A stretch of DNA of 64,000 bases from Erythroxylum novogranatense (Eukaryota > Streptophyta > Magnoliopsida > Malpighiales > Erythroxylaceae). Where the stretch lies: NCBI GenBank assembly GCA_029891385.1, contig CM057233.1, positions 25,900,150-25,964,149 on the forward strand, read 5' to 3'. Both the position numbers and the translations under genes were made by a program. This document shows, piece after piece, positions 36,158-49,400 of the stretch. The notes under the pieces are model-generated. The model was not told where the DNA came from. It worked only from the letters and a program-made list of their open reading frames with translations, and did not search any database. Every line of letters starts with the position of its first letter. Position 1 is the stretch's first letter.

Positions 36158-38180
36158 TTTTAGGCCCAGGTCTCGGTACTTATTACAAGGCTACATTATG
36201 AGAGGATCGGGTGAAGATCACATGAAAAGAAGGCTGGAAGCCCCAAATTGTAATGAGAAATTTAAAATTCCGTATTTCACCTAATTTGGTGAGTTCCATC
36301 GGTCACCCTTGTGCACTCCTAATGTGGCACTCAACTTATAAAAATCATATCTCTCAATTCTCATGTCCAAAAATTTCAAACTTTATACCATTGAAAAAAT
36401 AAGAGTATAATCTAAAACTTTTATAAAGACAACTTTGTCTAACTATGCCTATATCAATATAGTTTAATCGTTTAAATCAGGACACAATTTATGTCAGGGA
36501 TGGCACTGTACCTACTACTAGCACCACTGATGTTAACATGTAAAGGTCGTATCTCTTTCATCCAAAGTCCAAAAATTACAAACTTTATACCATTGAAAAT
36601 ATAAGAGGATATGCTACAACTTTCATAAAGACAACCTTGTCTAATTCTATCTAGATTAATACAGTTTATTCATGGAAGTTAGAGTCACTACTCTTGTCCA
36701 AGGTAGTATTGCAGCTATATTCCCCCTTTTTCTTCTTTTGCCTATTACAAGCTTTTACAATTTCTAAAAAGAAAAGACTCGGATCCAACCAACCACTAAA
36801 TGTACATACATGACTCTCAGCATAACAATTTATTTGAAGTCTATCCAGGGCCATCTAACAACATACTATTCCAACTCTAACAACAATTAACAACTCAACA
36901 AAGAAGATTGTTATGAACATGTACAAAGGGAACTTCTTCAACTCTTAAAGACTCATAGTTAAGGATGTTACCACATAAAGCATATCATGTATATTTAACC
37001 ACCAAAACATAAACTCAATTGCTTATCATGCTCAACAAATCAAAATGAAATTCACAAACATAATGACTTGAGAATCCCATGGATAGAAATGGAGAAATCG
37101 AAGTTTACACCAGCAACTAAATGAGTCCATTTCTTAGGAGCTCATTTGCCACAAGCGGGCGATTAGGAGAAGGCTTTAAGTCAACGGGTACGTGACGAAC
37201 AAAATGATGTCTCTCTTTCCCAAACACAAACAAATTTTGATGCTTAATTCATTTCATCATATGTCCATACTTTCATGCTTCTTGTGCTTTTTCCTCTTTT
37301 CATTAATACAAAATGTTGTAACATCTTTCAAGGCCTAACATGATAATAAATCATAATGCATTTTTCAATAATCACAATAATTCAAAATCAAGCAATTAAG
37401 CATACAAACACAAGTAAGAAATCAGCCCATAATCCACAATAACTATAAACATATTACCCATCTAATTGCATGCAAATCCAAACTCAAGTTTGCCTTTCCT
37501 CTTGCTCTTGCATTAGATTTTTTTGGTTTCCTTCAAATAAACAAATTTTTCATTCAAACCATATAAAAATAGAAAATCTATAAAGCTTTAATAATCAAAA
37601 ATAAAATTGAGCTTAGACTTAGTCTACGCATGGTTTATCTAAGCAAAAATAACTAAGATCTAGTTGAAGATCCATGAAAATCAAAATGGGTTTCTTGGTC
37701 CTCTTCTTTCTCCCTTTATTTCTAGCCAAGAAACTCATTTTCTCTAGTTTCTTTTTCTACCAAAGCAAGAAGAACAGATGATGAAGATTACATAAAACTT
37801 AGCTGAATCCTCTTCCTTCATCTTCTTTCTCCTTTTCTCTTTCTACATTTGTTTCTTTCTTTCCTAGCTTCTCCAACACATTTCACGCATTCTTCTCTTC
37901 TCCTTTCCTCTTTCTATGTTTTTTCTTTCTTTCCAAGCTTCTCCAACACATTTCATGCATTCTTCTCTGCTCATTTATTCAAGACCTCTTTTCTTTGTCC
38001 TTCCAAGTTTACCCTTCCCCATTTAATGTAATGACTACTTATTCCATTAGTCTTTTATGCCTATTACACGCTAAATTAATTCTAACATTTATATTTAATA
38101 ATTCTAATTTCTATTCATGCTTCCTAAATTAATGGACTAAATTCTAAAAGTAAATAAATGAATAAATTTGGGGTCCAACA
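36158..38180 (-). mobile_element. Solo LTR of the E2 family, 2023 bp, 5-bp target duplication
   Basis: Flanked by ATCAT on both sides (36153-36157 and 38181-38185). On minus it starts TGTTGGACCCC at 38180. The block at 37145-37240 (AAGCGGGCG, GGAGAAGGCTT, GTGACG, TCTCTTTCCCAAACAC) matches 27226-27296 in reverse complement. The far end TTTTAGGCCCAGG resembles the E2 left end TGTAGGGCACC. Two phrase repeats about 200 bases apart (36340-36480, 36540-36680; CAAACTTTATACCATTGAAAA in both) lie near the left end. It inserted two bases from the TRIM end. Confidence 0.8.
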
Positions 38181-38185
38181 ATCAT

Positions 38186-39115
38186 CTTCGATTATCCATC
38201 TGTCTAGGTAAGTTGTCCACCTTATGTACCTTTTTTTGTTTTGCTTTTATTCTTTGAGGTTTTATTTTTTGCTTTTTTGTTCTACCTTCATTCTTTGCAT
38301 TTTTTTGTTTTATTTTTGGTTCTCTATGTTTTTGTTTTTGTTTTGCTTCATTATGCCAGAATGGGTTAATGTTGTTCCAAAATGTGTTCATTATATGTTA
38401 TTTTTATGAGTTAGGATAGATTTTTTTTAGCCTATCTAGTGTTTTATAAAAGTTCTATTAGAGAGACTTTAAGTTGTGCATAGTATGAATGTTAGAGGAT
38501 TGCTATATGCATGAAGATGGCTTGTTGGAATGAACATAAACAAGCTAAGCTTAATTAATGACAAGTTAGAAAATAACTACCTAGAAAACAATGAAGACAG
38601 AGAGAGTGAATAAGAAAGGAAGCAGTTAAGAGAGCTGTGGCAAGCCAAAGACAATAATTTGGATACAACAATTAGAATTATGAAACAAGGAGGACCCAGT
38701 CGATTTTTAAATTTTGCTTCACTTATTAACAAAATGTTATTTTTTTATTCAGTAAGGCTAATGTTTCCTAAATTAATCATATATGGCTTAAATTATTTGT
38801 CAATATTTAAGAATATTTTAGAAAATATTTAGCTTAATGATCATAAAAAATACAAAAATAATAGCCATATAATTAGCTCCTTTTGAGATTTAGGAAAATT
38901 GAGAACTTTTAAACTATTAATTGGATAATAGTTTCAATCTATGATGGTTAGGCATAAACTCAATAATTAACAACAAAGAGAGTAAATTCAAGCAATCAAA
39001 TATCAACAAAGCTCTAGATAATTAAAGTATCCTTACAAGCTACATCCCTAACCATAACTAGGGTTTATATCCAATAAACAACATAAAAACAAATCATAAA
39101 CAAATAACTCTCAAT
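38186..39115. other. T-rich intergenic stretch, no gene
   Basis: Poly-T-rich DNA after the solo LTR. The short opposing open frames at 38182-38409 are Phe- or Lys-rich products of low-complexity sequence. Nothing recognisable to the start of the Athila-like LTR. Confidence 0.4.
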
Positions 39116-41426
39116 ATAAATGATAAGTGATTAATTATTCATAAATTCACTTTTTATGTAATGTTCTTTTTTATGCTTAATTCATTTATACTATGTTTTT
39201 ACGTTGTAACTCACTTATTTGGAGTAAAACAAATGAGTTTTGTGCCAAATTTGGGACAAGTTGGAGTGATTTTGACTAAGTTATGAAGATGTTAGAAAAA
39301 TATAGGCATCAATACACCCATGTTAATGGCAACATGCCCATATTTACATGTTTCTTCTAAAGTAAGTGGTTTTAAATTTGTAGAGTTATACATCCATCAA
39401 CATGCCTATTTTAGAGATCAATAAGCTCGTATTAAAGCATGTGTTCGTATTTTAATCCCATATTGTTTTTAAATTTGAGGGTTTTATGATTTTTAATCAA
39501 CACAATGACCAATAGGGTCATTTTGATGCTTATTTATCACCTAGAATCCTAATTTTTGAACTATAAAAGACAAAATTAAGAGGAAAAAAGGAGGAGGCTT
39601 AGGAAACACAAGTTTCTCACTAAAGAAGTTTAAAGCATTAGAAACAAGCAAGAAACCTCTTTGGAGCATATTTTCATCAATCTAAAGTAAAGTTTTTTTA
39701 GATTTTAGGGATTATTATCATGTAATCCTTAATTTTTAGTTTTTTCTTTAGTTTTTATGTTTTGGTTTCTATAAGTATGAATTAAATTTTTTTTGGGCAT
39801 CTAGACTAGATGAACCCTGAGATGGACCTTGTAGTAGTTTGATCTTAATTTACTTCATTCTTTAGTTTCATTGAGATTCAATTATGTGTTCTTAATTATT
39901 CTTGAATTAATATTGTTAGCACACATAAATGATTTCATGCAATTAAGATTAAGAAATCCAATGTATGAATAAATATATCAGAACTGAAAGGGGTTACATG
40001 CAAACTTGAAGATAGATTGGTAAAAAATCCTTCAAATTGAGATCAAACCTAATATTGAAATTCATAAATTGATTAATGTGATTGTAGGGTTATAATTAGA
40101 AAGATATTTCAATTAATCAACCTAGAATTAGGTGTCAATAATCTTGAGAAAGATATTAGCATACTTAAGAAATATCTACTGTATAATGAGCTTTAAATTA
40201 AATTGATTAATGAAATGTTGAATACATAAGAAGTCCTTAATAGGATTCAAATTTTAGGTATTATTTCTTTATTAGTTGATTTTTCATTCTTTTCCATTCT
40301 AATTTATTTGATTATGTTGCTTCAACCTTAGTTTATCTAATTTTATTTTAAATCTTATTTATTAATATCACTTTTATTTTAGTTAGATAATAGGAAAGAG
40401 TTATCACTAATATTCATAGTTCTTATGGCATCGACATGTATTCACCAATGCTAGCTATAACTATACCGTGCACTTGTAATTAAAACATAATCAAATAAAT
40501 TAAGTTTTTGGCATTATTGTTGGGGGCTAGGATATTAGGAAAAGTTAGCTTCTATTAATTTATCCATTATTTTTATTTCATATTTATTTTATTTCCTTTT
40601 CATGTTTATTAGTTTATTCTTAGAGCTCTCTATCTTGACCTTGTATCTATAGCTTGTTTTTAAGATTTGGATATTTATGGTTATTGATCTTGGATAGTAT
40701 TTTCAAGAGGTTTACAATATTCCATGATTTTTGGTATTATTAAAAGCTTTGAAAGAGAGGACTAATGATGCACAATCAAAAGCCCAACTGACAGCCATTA
40801 TATGTTGTCACAATTGTGGGGTTCACTAACCTAATCATGAATGTCAAACATCATACTATATGTAACCAATTTGGATGGAGAACTGGCTTTAGGACACCTC
40901 ATATCAAAATCCTTATAATCTAGAGTGGAGCAGTTATTATGACTTTGAATTAAACAATCACGCTTAGATTCTCTAATAATAGTGGTAAGACGAACATTAA
41001 CATCTAGAGGATTCTCTTTTGAAATTCGTTGGTTTAATCGAGGCTTCCCTCCATAAAACTAAAGAGCTAGGTGTTTTACCTATATACATCCAGTTCAATT
41101 TAAGGGAACATGTGAATGTGATAATGTTAGAGTGGAGAGGAACTAGAGGTTAAAGAAATGAAGGAAGCTACAATTTAAGAAGAGGTGGAGGAGGAGACAA
41201 AGGAATTTGAAGTGGAGTAGCCAAACAAAGAGGCTACTAAGGGATTATCAATAGTCTTCTAAAAATGAAGGCCTCCTACTTCCCACAAAATAAATTGTCA
41301 GAGTTAATCATGGATCTAAGGAGTTTTATTCTTCCTTAAAATATTGACAGTTTATTACTAAGAAAAGCATTAGTGGATTTAATTGATCTTTTTATTTGAT
41401 GCCATATATCCTTATTATCTTACAAT

Positions 41427-42861
41427 TGATCGTGTCGTTTGAGCTTTAAAATTTATAAGCTCTCAAATATCGCAAGCGCACAGGTCACAATTGTAGTATA
41501 AGAGGTGTCAATCCCACAAGGAAGGGGAATAATCTAATCCTAAAAATCTACGGCTGAAAAGATATGAAACTAAAAATAAACATTGCAACGGGAAGTAAAT
41601 ACAAGAATTGAATTCAACTAATTAAATCAAAAGTTAAACACAAAGGAATTAACAATTGAGCAACTAGCATGCATAATGGAAATCAACCAAGAATTTACCA
41701 AGTTATGAGAAAGGAGATTTTACCTATCATTAATACTAACCTAGTTGATTATGTGTTAATTGGGTTTCGATTCTAGACGATCCTAGGGCTGATTACTCTC
41801 TCTTAAGTATTGCAATTAAACCCTAATTTATAAACCCTAATTGGATTATGAAATTTGCAATCTCTCAATTCACAAATTATCCAAAACTCTAATTAGATCT
41901 TAATCACTCTAATAAATTATCGGAATATCACAGAGGATCTCTTTCCATACAATTACCAATATGATTTGTCACAGTTTCTATTAAATTGCCTAACTATCAT
42001 TAATCTGATTTAATCATTTTTCATTCAGTGCACCCTCTTAGTTTATTACCGAATTATACAAGAATGCAATCAAATCACAACATTCATGCAATAAACACAA
42101 TTAACTAAATTATCATTAAATCAAAATAAAATCCTAAAGAAGAGTTAAAACGTCATCAACATTTTACCATCGATCATCATACAATCCATCCCAACTTTAT
42201 AAATGAATAAAATTGAAACAAAAAGGAAATAAAAAAATTAAAATGGACGATCTAGGAAGACTGCAGCATTGGGAAACCTCCTAATTCGAGAAGCACGTCA
42301 AGATCGCTTCTTCTTCCTCTTCGTCTTTCTCTCTTAGGGTTTCCAAAAGTGGCAGGACGAAAAAGCTCTTCTTTCTTCTTTAAGGAGTCTCTTATATTTT
42401 GGGTAACCCTAGGGCTATTTCAAGGTCCGAAAGGTCCCAAAAGTCCCTCAAAATGTGAAGTTTGAAAGTGTATGCATGTCTACCCGATGCATGCCATGAT
42501 CGTTGCCCTACATGCCAATGATCGTCGCTCACATATGAGCCTTCTGTCACGATAGTGGCATGCAGGCCATGATCGTGGGCCATTCCTGGAGCTTCTATCA
42601 CGATTGTGTCCTAGGCCATTGTTTCCGCCTGAATATCTTCTAAAACTCCTTCGTTCTTTAATGTTGACCCTGAAACATTAGCAAACACATCAAGGTACCT
42701 CAAAAATATAATATTTAAGCTCAAAAGCTTGTATTAACCCTTAAAACACTTAAAACACAAATAATTAACAAATATAACGTAAACGCGTACTAAATGATTG
42801 AATTAACGGCTAAATACATATTAAACTATGCCCTAAAATACAATGCAATTTACACTTATCA
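41427..42861 (-). mobile_element. Solo LTR nested in the Athila-like element
   Basis: On minus it starts TGATAAGTG (42861) and ends CACGATCA (41427). Flanks are ACAAT (41422-41426) and ATAAT (42862-42866), a 5-bp duplication with one change. The end region with GTGCGCTTGCGATATTTGAG and GTGACCTGTG is typical of Athila-type LTRs. A word block (ATGATCGT) lies at 42480-42610. It is opposite in orientation to the host element and younger than it. Confidence 0.72.
42480..42612. repeat. Quasi-palindromic word block (CATGATCGT / CACGAT.GTG type)
   Basis: GCCATGATCGTTGC, CAATGATCGTCGC, TCACGATAGTGGCATGC, GGCCATGATCGTGGGCC and TCACGATTGTG follow each other at about 25-35 base spacing within the AT-rich solo LTR. 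Its position in the LTR is like that of the blocks at 26411 and 24528. Confidence 0.75.
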
Positions 42862-45410
42862 ATAATATGTGGCCTATTTATAAGCTAATGAACCCTTAAT
42901 TAGGAAAATGAGTGGAAGCAAGCCACTAATTATAGATATAAGTTAAAGAAAGACTTATTGAGAAGTCCCACTAAAAGAATTATAAAGAAGCATTGGTTGG
43001 GAGGCAACCCAATAAGTAGGTGTTTTTTGTTTTGGTTAAGTAGTTTGTAGGATTTTCAATAAGAGATCAATTTGTTTTCATAGTTTTAATCTTTTAGTTC
43101 TGATTTTTGTTACTTAATCAAGATTTGATATAGTTCTACATGCTATAAATGTAACATCACCCCTGTTTGATAGAGTAGAGAAGATTTCGCCGGTGCTAAA
43201 TGCATTTTAATAATATTAGCCAGGGTTGGAAATCTTGTATTATTAGGGTAATACCAATTATCCTTACTTCCTCCCATTATTTTTCATTTTTTTGCATTTT
43301 TGTACATTAAGGATAATGTATAACTTAAGTGTGTGGGAGGGACTTAACAGTCAAGTTTGTCAGTTTTGTTTTCATAATTAACTTCATAATATATAATTTG
43401 AGAAAAAAAATTAAAGGATATTGATTAAGATGATTCATCATGAGTTTAAATGTGATTGTGATTTGAATTGTTTATGTCAATTGAACAAATTGATTTCAAT
43501 TTAGTGCATAAATTTTAAGAATGGATACTTGATCTACATAATGATACTCAGTGTATATTTTTTTTCCATGTATTGATTTGAATATGAATTCTTTTTTAGC
43601 ATTTTCATTACCCCATATAAGAAAAAGTAGTATGTTAATAAATGAGCATAAATAATTTCACTATGTTGTCTTTGCACCAATAAAACGGTTAAAGTCAAAT
43701 AGTGGTTCTAGTGGCAATTTCTGATAGTGACCTAGATGAGTAACCAGGGGTACTCATGATAAGGTATTTACTCTCATGTCAAAAAGCTGGGTGACTTTTC
43801 AAACAAGCTTCTAAACACTCCTATGTTGTTTAAGTTTAGTGTTTAGTTCTTAAAAAAGGGTATGAAAATATTTAAAGCTTTTATCATTTTTATTATGTAT
43901 GTTCATTATATGCATTAAGTGGATGGTGTGAATTGAGTTGAAATTTGAAGAATTATAGAGTGAATTGGAATGATTTATAATTTGATGCAAGTAACTAAGT
44001 ACTTAACAATTTAATGAACTTTACAATTGAATGAGTAATGAAGAATCTTGATGAAGATCTTTAAAGTGTTTAAGGCTTTCCTTGAGTTATTTCTTATTAA
44101 ACTGAGAGTGAAATTGATTTTCTTGAGGACATAAAAATGCTTAAGTATGAGGGAGATTGATAAGTGCTTAATCGTTCGTTCATATTTTTTAAGTCTAGAT
44201 TTAGTGCATTTCGCTTTTTTATTTGAGAGTTTTTATTTTTTTGTACTTCATTCATTTTTTTAGGTTATAGTTCACTTATTGGAGCAAAAGTAATGAATTG
44301 GGAAAGGTTTGGGTCAATTTTGAGCTATATTGACCAAGTTATGAAGATGCTGGAAAAGTATGGGCACCAATATGCCCATGTTGATGGCAACACACCCATG
44401 TTGACATGTTTCATGAAAAATAAGTGGTTTTAAAGTTCAAAGAGTTACCTGATTATTAACACAATCATTTTGGAGGCCAAAATGCCTATGTTAATACTCG
44501 TGTTCACATTTAAGTCCATGTTCTTTTTGAATTCAAGGGTTTTGCAATTTTTAATCAACACAGCCACCAACATGACCGTGTTGATGGATGTGTACTACCT
44601 AGAACCTTAATTTTTAACTATAAAAGGAAAAGATAAGAGAAAAAGGAGGAGGACGATTAGGAAACACAAGGAGAAACCTTATTGCAACATAAAGCATGAG
44701 AAACAACTAAGGAAACCATTTTGGAGTAGATTTGCACCAATCTGGAGTGAAGTTTTTAGAGATTTTAATCATTTCATCCTCGATTTTCAATTTTTCTTTA
44801 GTTTTGATGTTTTATTTTCTATGAGTATGACCTAAGTTCTTATTGGTATCTAGATTAGATGAAACTTGGGATAGACCTTGCAGTGATTTTATCTTAATAT
44901 AATTTATTTATTAGTTTCACTAAGATTCATTATATGCAACATAAATATTCAAAATTAAGGTTAAAACTAATGGTGAAATTCATAAATTGATTAACGTAAT
45001 TTTAGGGTTTTATTTAGAAAGAGAGTTTAATTAATAAGCGTAGAACTAGGTGTAATAATCTTGAGAAATTTTTAATATAATTGAGGAATTTCCACAATCT
45101 AATGAATATTAGATTAAATTGATTAATGTAATCTTGATTATATGGGAAGTCTTATAGGGACTTAAATTTTAGGTAATATTGCTTTATTGGTTGTTTTTCA
45201 ATCTTTTTCCCTTCTAGTTTATTGAATTATGTTGACTAAATTTGAGTTTATATTCTTTTATTTTAAATTTGACTTATCAATATCACCTCAATTGTCAGTT
45301 AGATAATAGGAAAAGAGTTATTACTCTTTATAGGATCAACCCACATTAGATAATACTAGCTACAGTTACACCGTGCACTTATGTGAAAATATAATTAACT
45401 TAATCAGTAG

Positions 45411-46401
45411 AAAAAAGGATTGATAGAAGTTGTCACTGGCTCCTCTAATCTTGCTCTAATGCTAAGAAAGAATGAAAATTTTGGGGAAAAAATGTTAGGT
45501 GGCTCTCAAACTTTGTTAAAAGTTTTTCAAAAATCCCTAGGTTGATTTTAATAGAATTTATAGTTATGGTTACAAAAATAGTCCTAAAATGCTTTAACTT
45601 AAGAAATAGCATATTTTTACAAGTTGTGTTTGAGAAACATCATTAGACCAAATTCAACTTGAACCCATCTTAAAATTATATATAACTAATGCCCTTGACA
45701 CCAAGTTATAACCAACGTTGATTTTATATTGTTTATCTTTTTAAAATCCATATAAGTTCAGCACTTGTATAGGAATTAACTCTAATGTCAATCTTGTTCT
45801 GCTTCTTAACTCCCTAGATATATGTAAAAGATAGGCGCCTATCTTATTAGTATCCCCAGTGCCTATTATGGTATGTTCCACCAATGTCTCCACTTTTCAA
45901 CATCTTCGAGCTAGAATTGACTTCTTATGTCGTCTTCAAAGGGGTTGTCCATCTTCTAATCTTCCAATCAGCTCCAAAATCTCTTAATTAGAAAAATATA
46001 TAGAAAAAGTTGCATTAAATCTCACGTTTACTCCTCAAAACCATCACGTATATGATAATGAACTAAACATAGAAAAATATATGTAATCTATATAAAACAT
46101 GTTATAGAAGTGTAACCATAAATAACATGAAAATATAGACCTATTAGATATTTTATTTGAATTTAAAGTTCTAGAACGTGAATTCCATGTTTTTGAGATT
46201 ATGTATAAGAAATGTAAAATCATTAAAATGATAAAGGCACTTAGGATTCATGGTTAATCCTAATTGTTGTTTATACATTTAACCATTTGTGAACCCTTTC
46301 AATTTTATATTAAATTCTTGTCTTCTTCTTTGTAACTCTCCTAGTGAACCTTGATTCTAAAATAAACATAAGAAATTGCACCCTAGTTCATGATTAGTAG
46401 A
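45411..46401. other. Intergenic stretch between LTR elements, no gene
   Basis: AT-rich, no protein-like open frame. It is continuous with 50381 onward, since the 4-kb solo LTR inserted between them at GCTCT. Confidence 0.4.
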
Positions 46402-46406
46402 GCTCT

Positions 46407-49400
46407 TGTAACACCCCACTCCCGAGTGACCCGAACCCGATATCGTTGGTGATATCCGAGTCCGTGCCCCGCGAGGGTGGCGTACTATATCAGTCGATTA
46501 AAACTCAGTATACATTTTTTTTCTTTTGAAGCCATTGATTCCACGTTAGCGCGGCAAAAACAGTAAGTAATTAAAACCCATGTTTATAATAAATCAGTTT
46601 CAGTTATTACAGTCATCCAAGAATAATTTACAATCAGTCAATGAGTAAAACATTAAAACCACAATGGGCTCAGTAGAAATACAAAGCATTGTTATACAGT
46701 GATTGCAGAATACAATTTGATAAGACACTAATGCGGAACCGATCGATCCCGACCTCTATCCTTTACTTGCCTACAGTAGACATACTCCCGTGTCAACCGG
46801 GGTATTCTTCAGGACCTGAAAAATAGATGCAAATTTTGGGTGAGTTTTGCGAACTCAGTGAGAAACCATCATCGATGGTTCACTCAAATCATGCATTACG
46901 CACATGGCGTACAACATAATACAGTAGTATTCAATTAACAATAATATAACAATTTACGATGTTAAATAATAATTTGCGATAACATGTAACAGTTTACTGA
47001 TAAATCATACCATCACGAAATCAATAATTTTCACAAAAGCAGTCATTCATGTGAATGCAATGCATATGTGACTCTTTCCAATTATTGATGTTGTGCCCAA
47101 GTGCTCGGTCAAGATTGATGGAGACGCGTCGAGATTTCTCCCCTCGGGCTCGAGGCGGTCGATTATAGTGTTGAGGATAAATCCCTCGGACTCGAGGCGG
47201 TCAATAATAATCGCAACTTGGATCACAACGTCCATTATCTGTTCATGCATTTATGCATGTAATGCAAGACTCGATGCTTTTGATGAGTATGGCTATAAAA
47301 GCCCAAGATTGCAAAGATTTCAAGAATCCAAATGATATGGCTATAAAGCCCGAGATTGTAGTTTCGATTTCATGCATTAGTCAATCCAATACAAGAAAAC
47401 ATGCAACTTAATCCTATACGGTTTAGTAACCATACAATTCACCTTGGCAAGTAATTCCATTGAGACAAGAAAAGCATGTAATTCCATCCAATATATTTCA
47501 GTAGTCTATGTAAATCACCTTGGCAAGTAATTCACATAGGGCATTTAGACATTCAGAAATTTGAGAAACCAACTAGGTTACTCACCTGTATTTTCGAGCC
47601 AAAATCTGGTCGTCTCAGTGACGTCGGTGGACCGACGCTCCAAGTGTGACTCTATAACAGTGACAGTATACAAACATTATCAATTGTTCAATCAGAACTA
47701 TTTCGAATGCACATGTAACACTTAAGGTGCACAATGCATGATCATGATATTCCGTCCCTAATCCCATTTTTTTCCATCATAAAAATCCGTCTAAAAATTA
47801 GAAACCTATTGGCGCTGACGGTGCGCAATTCGGACCTCTATAAGTCCCCAATTAAACAAAACAGTAATTAAACTGACCCTTATCCGGACCCACGTCAATT
47901 TCCCATCCAAAAATCCTGAATCTCTCAGAAAATGAAATTCAATATTCTATGAATCCGATGCCTCAAGAATCAGGTCAATCGGACGTCGGACAGAAGAGTT
48001 ATTCACGAAAGAAACCAAAATTCACATTAAATGTATAACCCTTATTTCCTTCTTTGTTTTCCTGATTTCTAACCAAAATTTAATCTATCATATCCCTTTC
48101 TACACATTTCAGAAAAATGCAGTCTATACCTTGTTGGAAAGATAATGAAACCCTCTACAAGTTTCCTTTAGATCATAAAAATCAATTTCACCCTTAAAGG
48201 TGTCAAAAATCCAATGGAAGATACTGTCAAGACACTTACCTCATAAAACAGAACAGAAATGGGAAATTCATTAACTTTCATTCTAGGCAGTCAAAAATTC
48301 TACAATAAATATTCTCATCAAGATCACAATGTTGTCTACAACTTTCGTGAAACAACCCAAATTGCAATTCCCTTGCTAACTAGGTCAATTAATTCATTCA
48401 ATGCTGCTGTCCCTGAAATCATTCAATTTGAGCAGTAAACTTATAACAAGCATAACTCCCTGTTCACAAGTCATAAAAATCACCACTTTATATCCCTGAA
48501 AAGATAAAACTTCAAACTTCAATTCTTCCTGAAATAACCAAACTCCAATTAAGCCTCTAACAATGTCAAATCTGTTATGCAAGTTTCTGACCTAATCAAC
48601 ACTTAACATCACAATGTAGGTTCAGATTATGAAATTCCATATCTCCCACATCTGATTTCCAAAAATTACATTCCATATACCATTGTCAAGATCAATGTTC
48701 CATCTAAAACTCTTCAGTATATTTCCAACACCAATTCAATTCATAAAAATTGCTAAAATTCTTCCAAAGCAAAATGTGCATCAAATCTGCCAATCCAGCT
48801 AGGTGTCATTGAATGCATAAAAACAGTCAACCATAATCAGGCCATAACTCCTACTATACACATATAAAAATTGCAAAATCAGTGGCATTGGAAAGCTAAC
48901 TTAATAGGCTTCAATTTGCCATCTAATCCATTTGTCCTAATTCCTTCTCAATTAATTCATAAAAATTAGCAAAACTCAGGGGTATATTCTCGGATACTGT
49001 TCATTCCAGTTAAGAGCAGTAACTTTCCATGCAGAAATTCACCATCTGAAAGCTAAAATTGGACAATGCCTATTTCACACAAAAATGTAGCTAACATCCC
49101 AAAGTTTCAGTGGCCACAAACCTTACCTCATTTTCATTCCTACACAATGAATTATGATTAAAACAGTAAAATCAATTAAAAACCCTAATTTTCCAGATTT
49201 GGTGTTAACCTTAGTTCTATCATTTCCAATGCCTTTAACACATCACTAGACATCCAAATAAACACAAATTAGGTCTTACCACATTCATACATATACTAGG
49301 GCTAATACTTAAAAATTGCAGCACTTAATTTCTCAATTCATATGCTAGATTAGCCATCCATATTCAATTCAAAATCAAGCCATAACCACTTCTATCATAC

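Larger units (their letters stand above)
39121..45410 (+). mobile_element. Athila/Tat-like Ty3/gypsy LTR element without coding region
   Basis: 5' LTR about 39121-40504 and 3' LTR about 44158-45410 both start TGATAAGTG and share long segments: AGTTATGAAGATG, AAGTGGTTTTAAA, AAAGGAGGAGG, GATTAGATGAA and ACCGTGCACTT. A putative binding site TGGCATTATTGTTGGGGG at 40509 looks like a C-to-T decayed form of the plant Athila/Tat tRNA-Asp site. A GAGGGAGAT purine tract precedes the 3' LTR. The interior (about 3.65 kb, of which 1435 bp is a later solo LTR) has no gag or pol I can recognise. Target duplication not resolved. Confidence 0.75.

Noticed and set aside
38182..38409. Opposed Lys-rich and Phe-rich open frames
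   Set aside because: Both come from the same T-rich low-complexity stretch.
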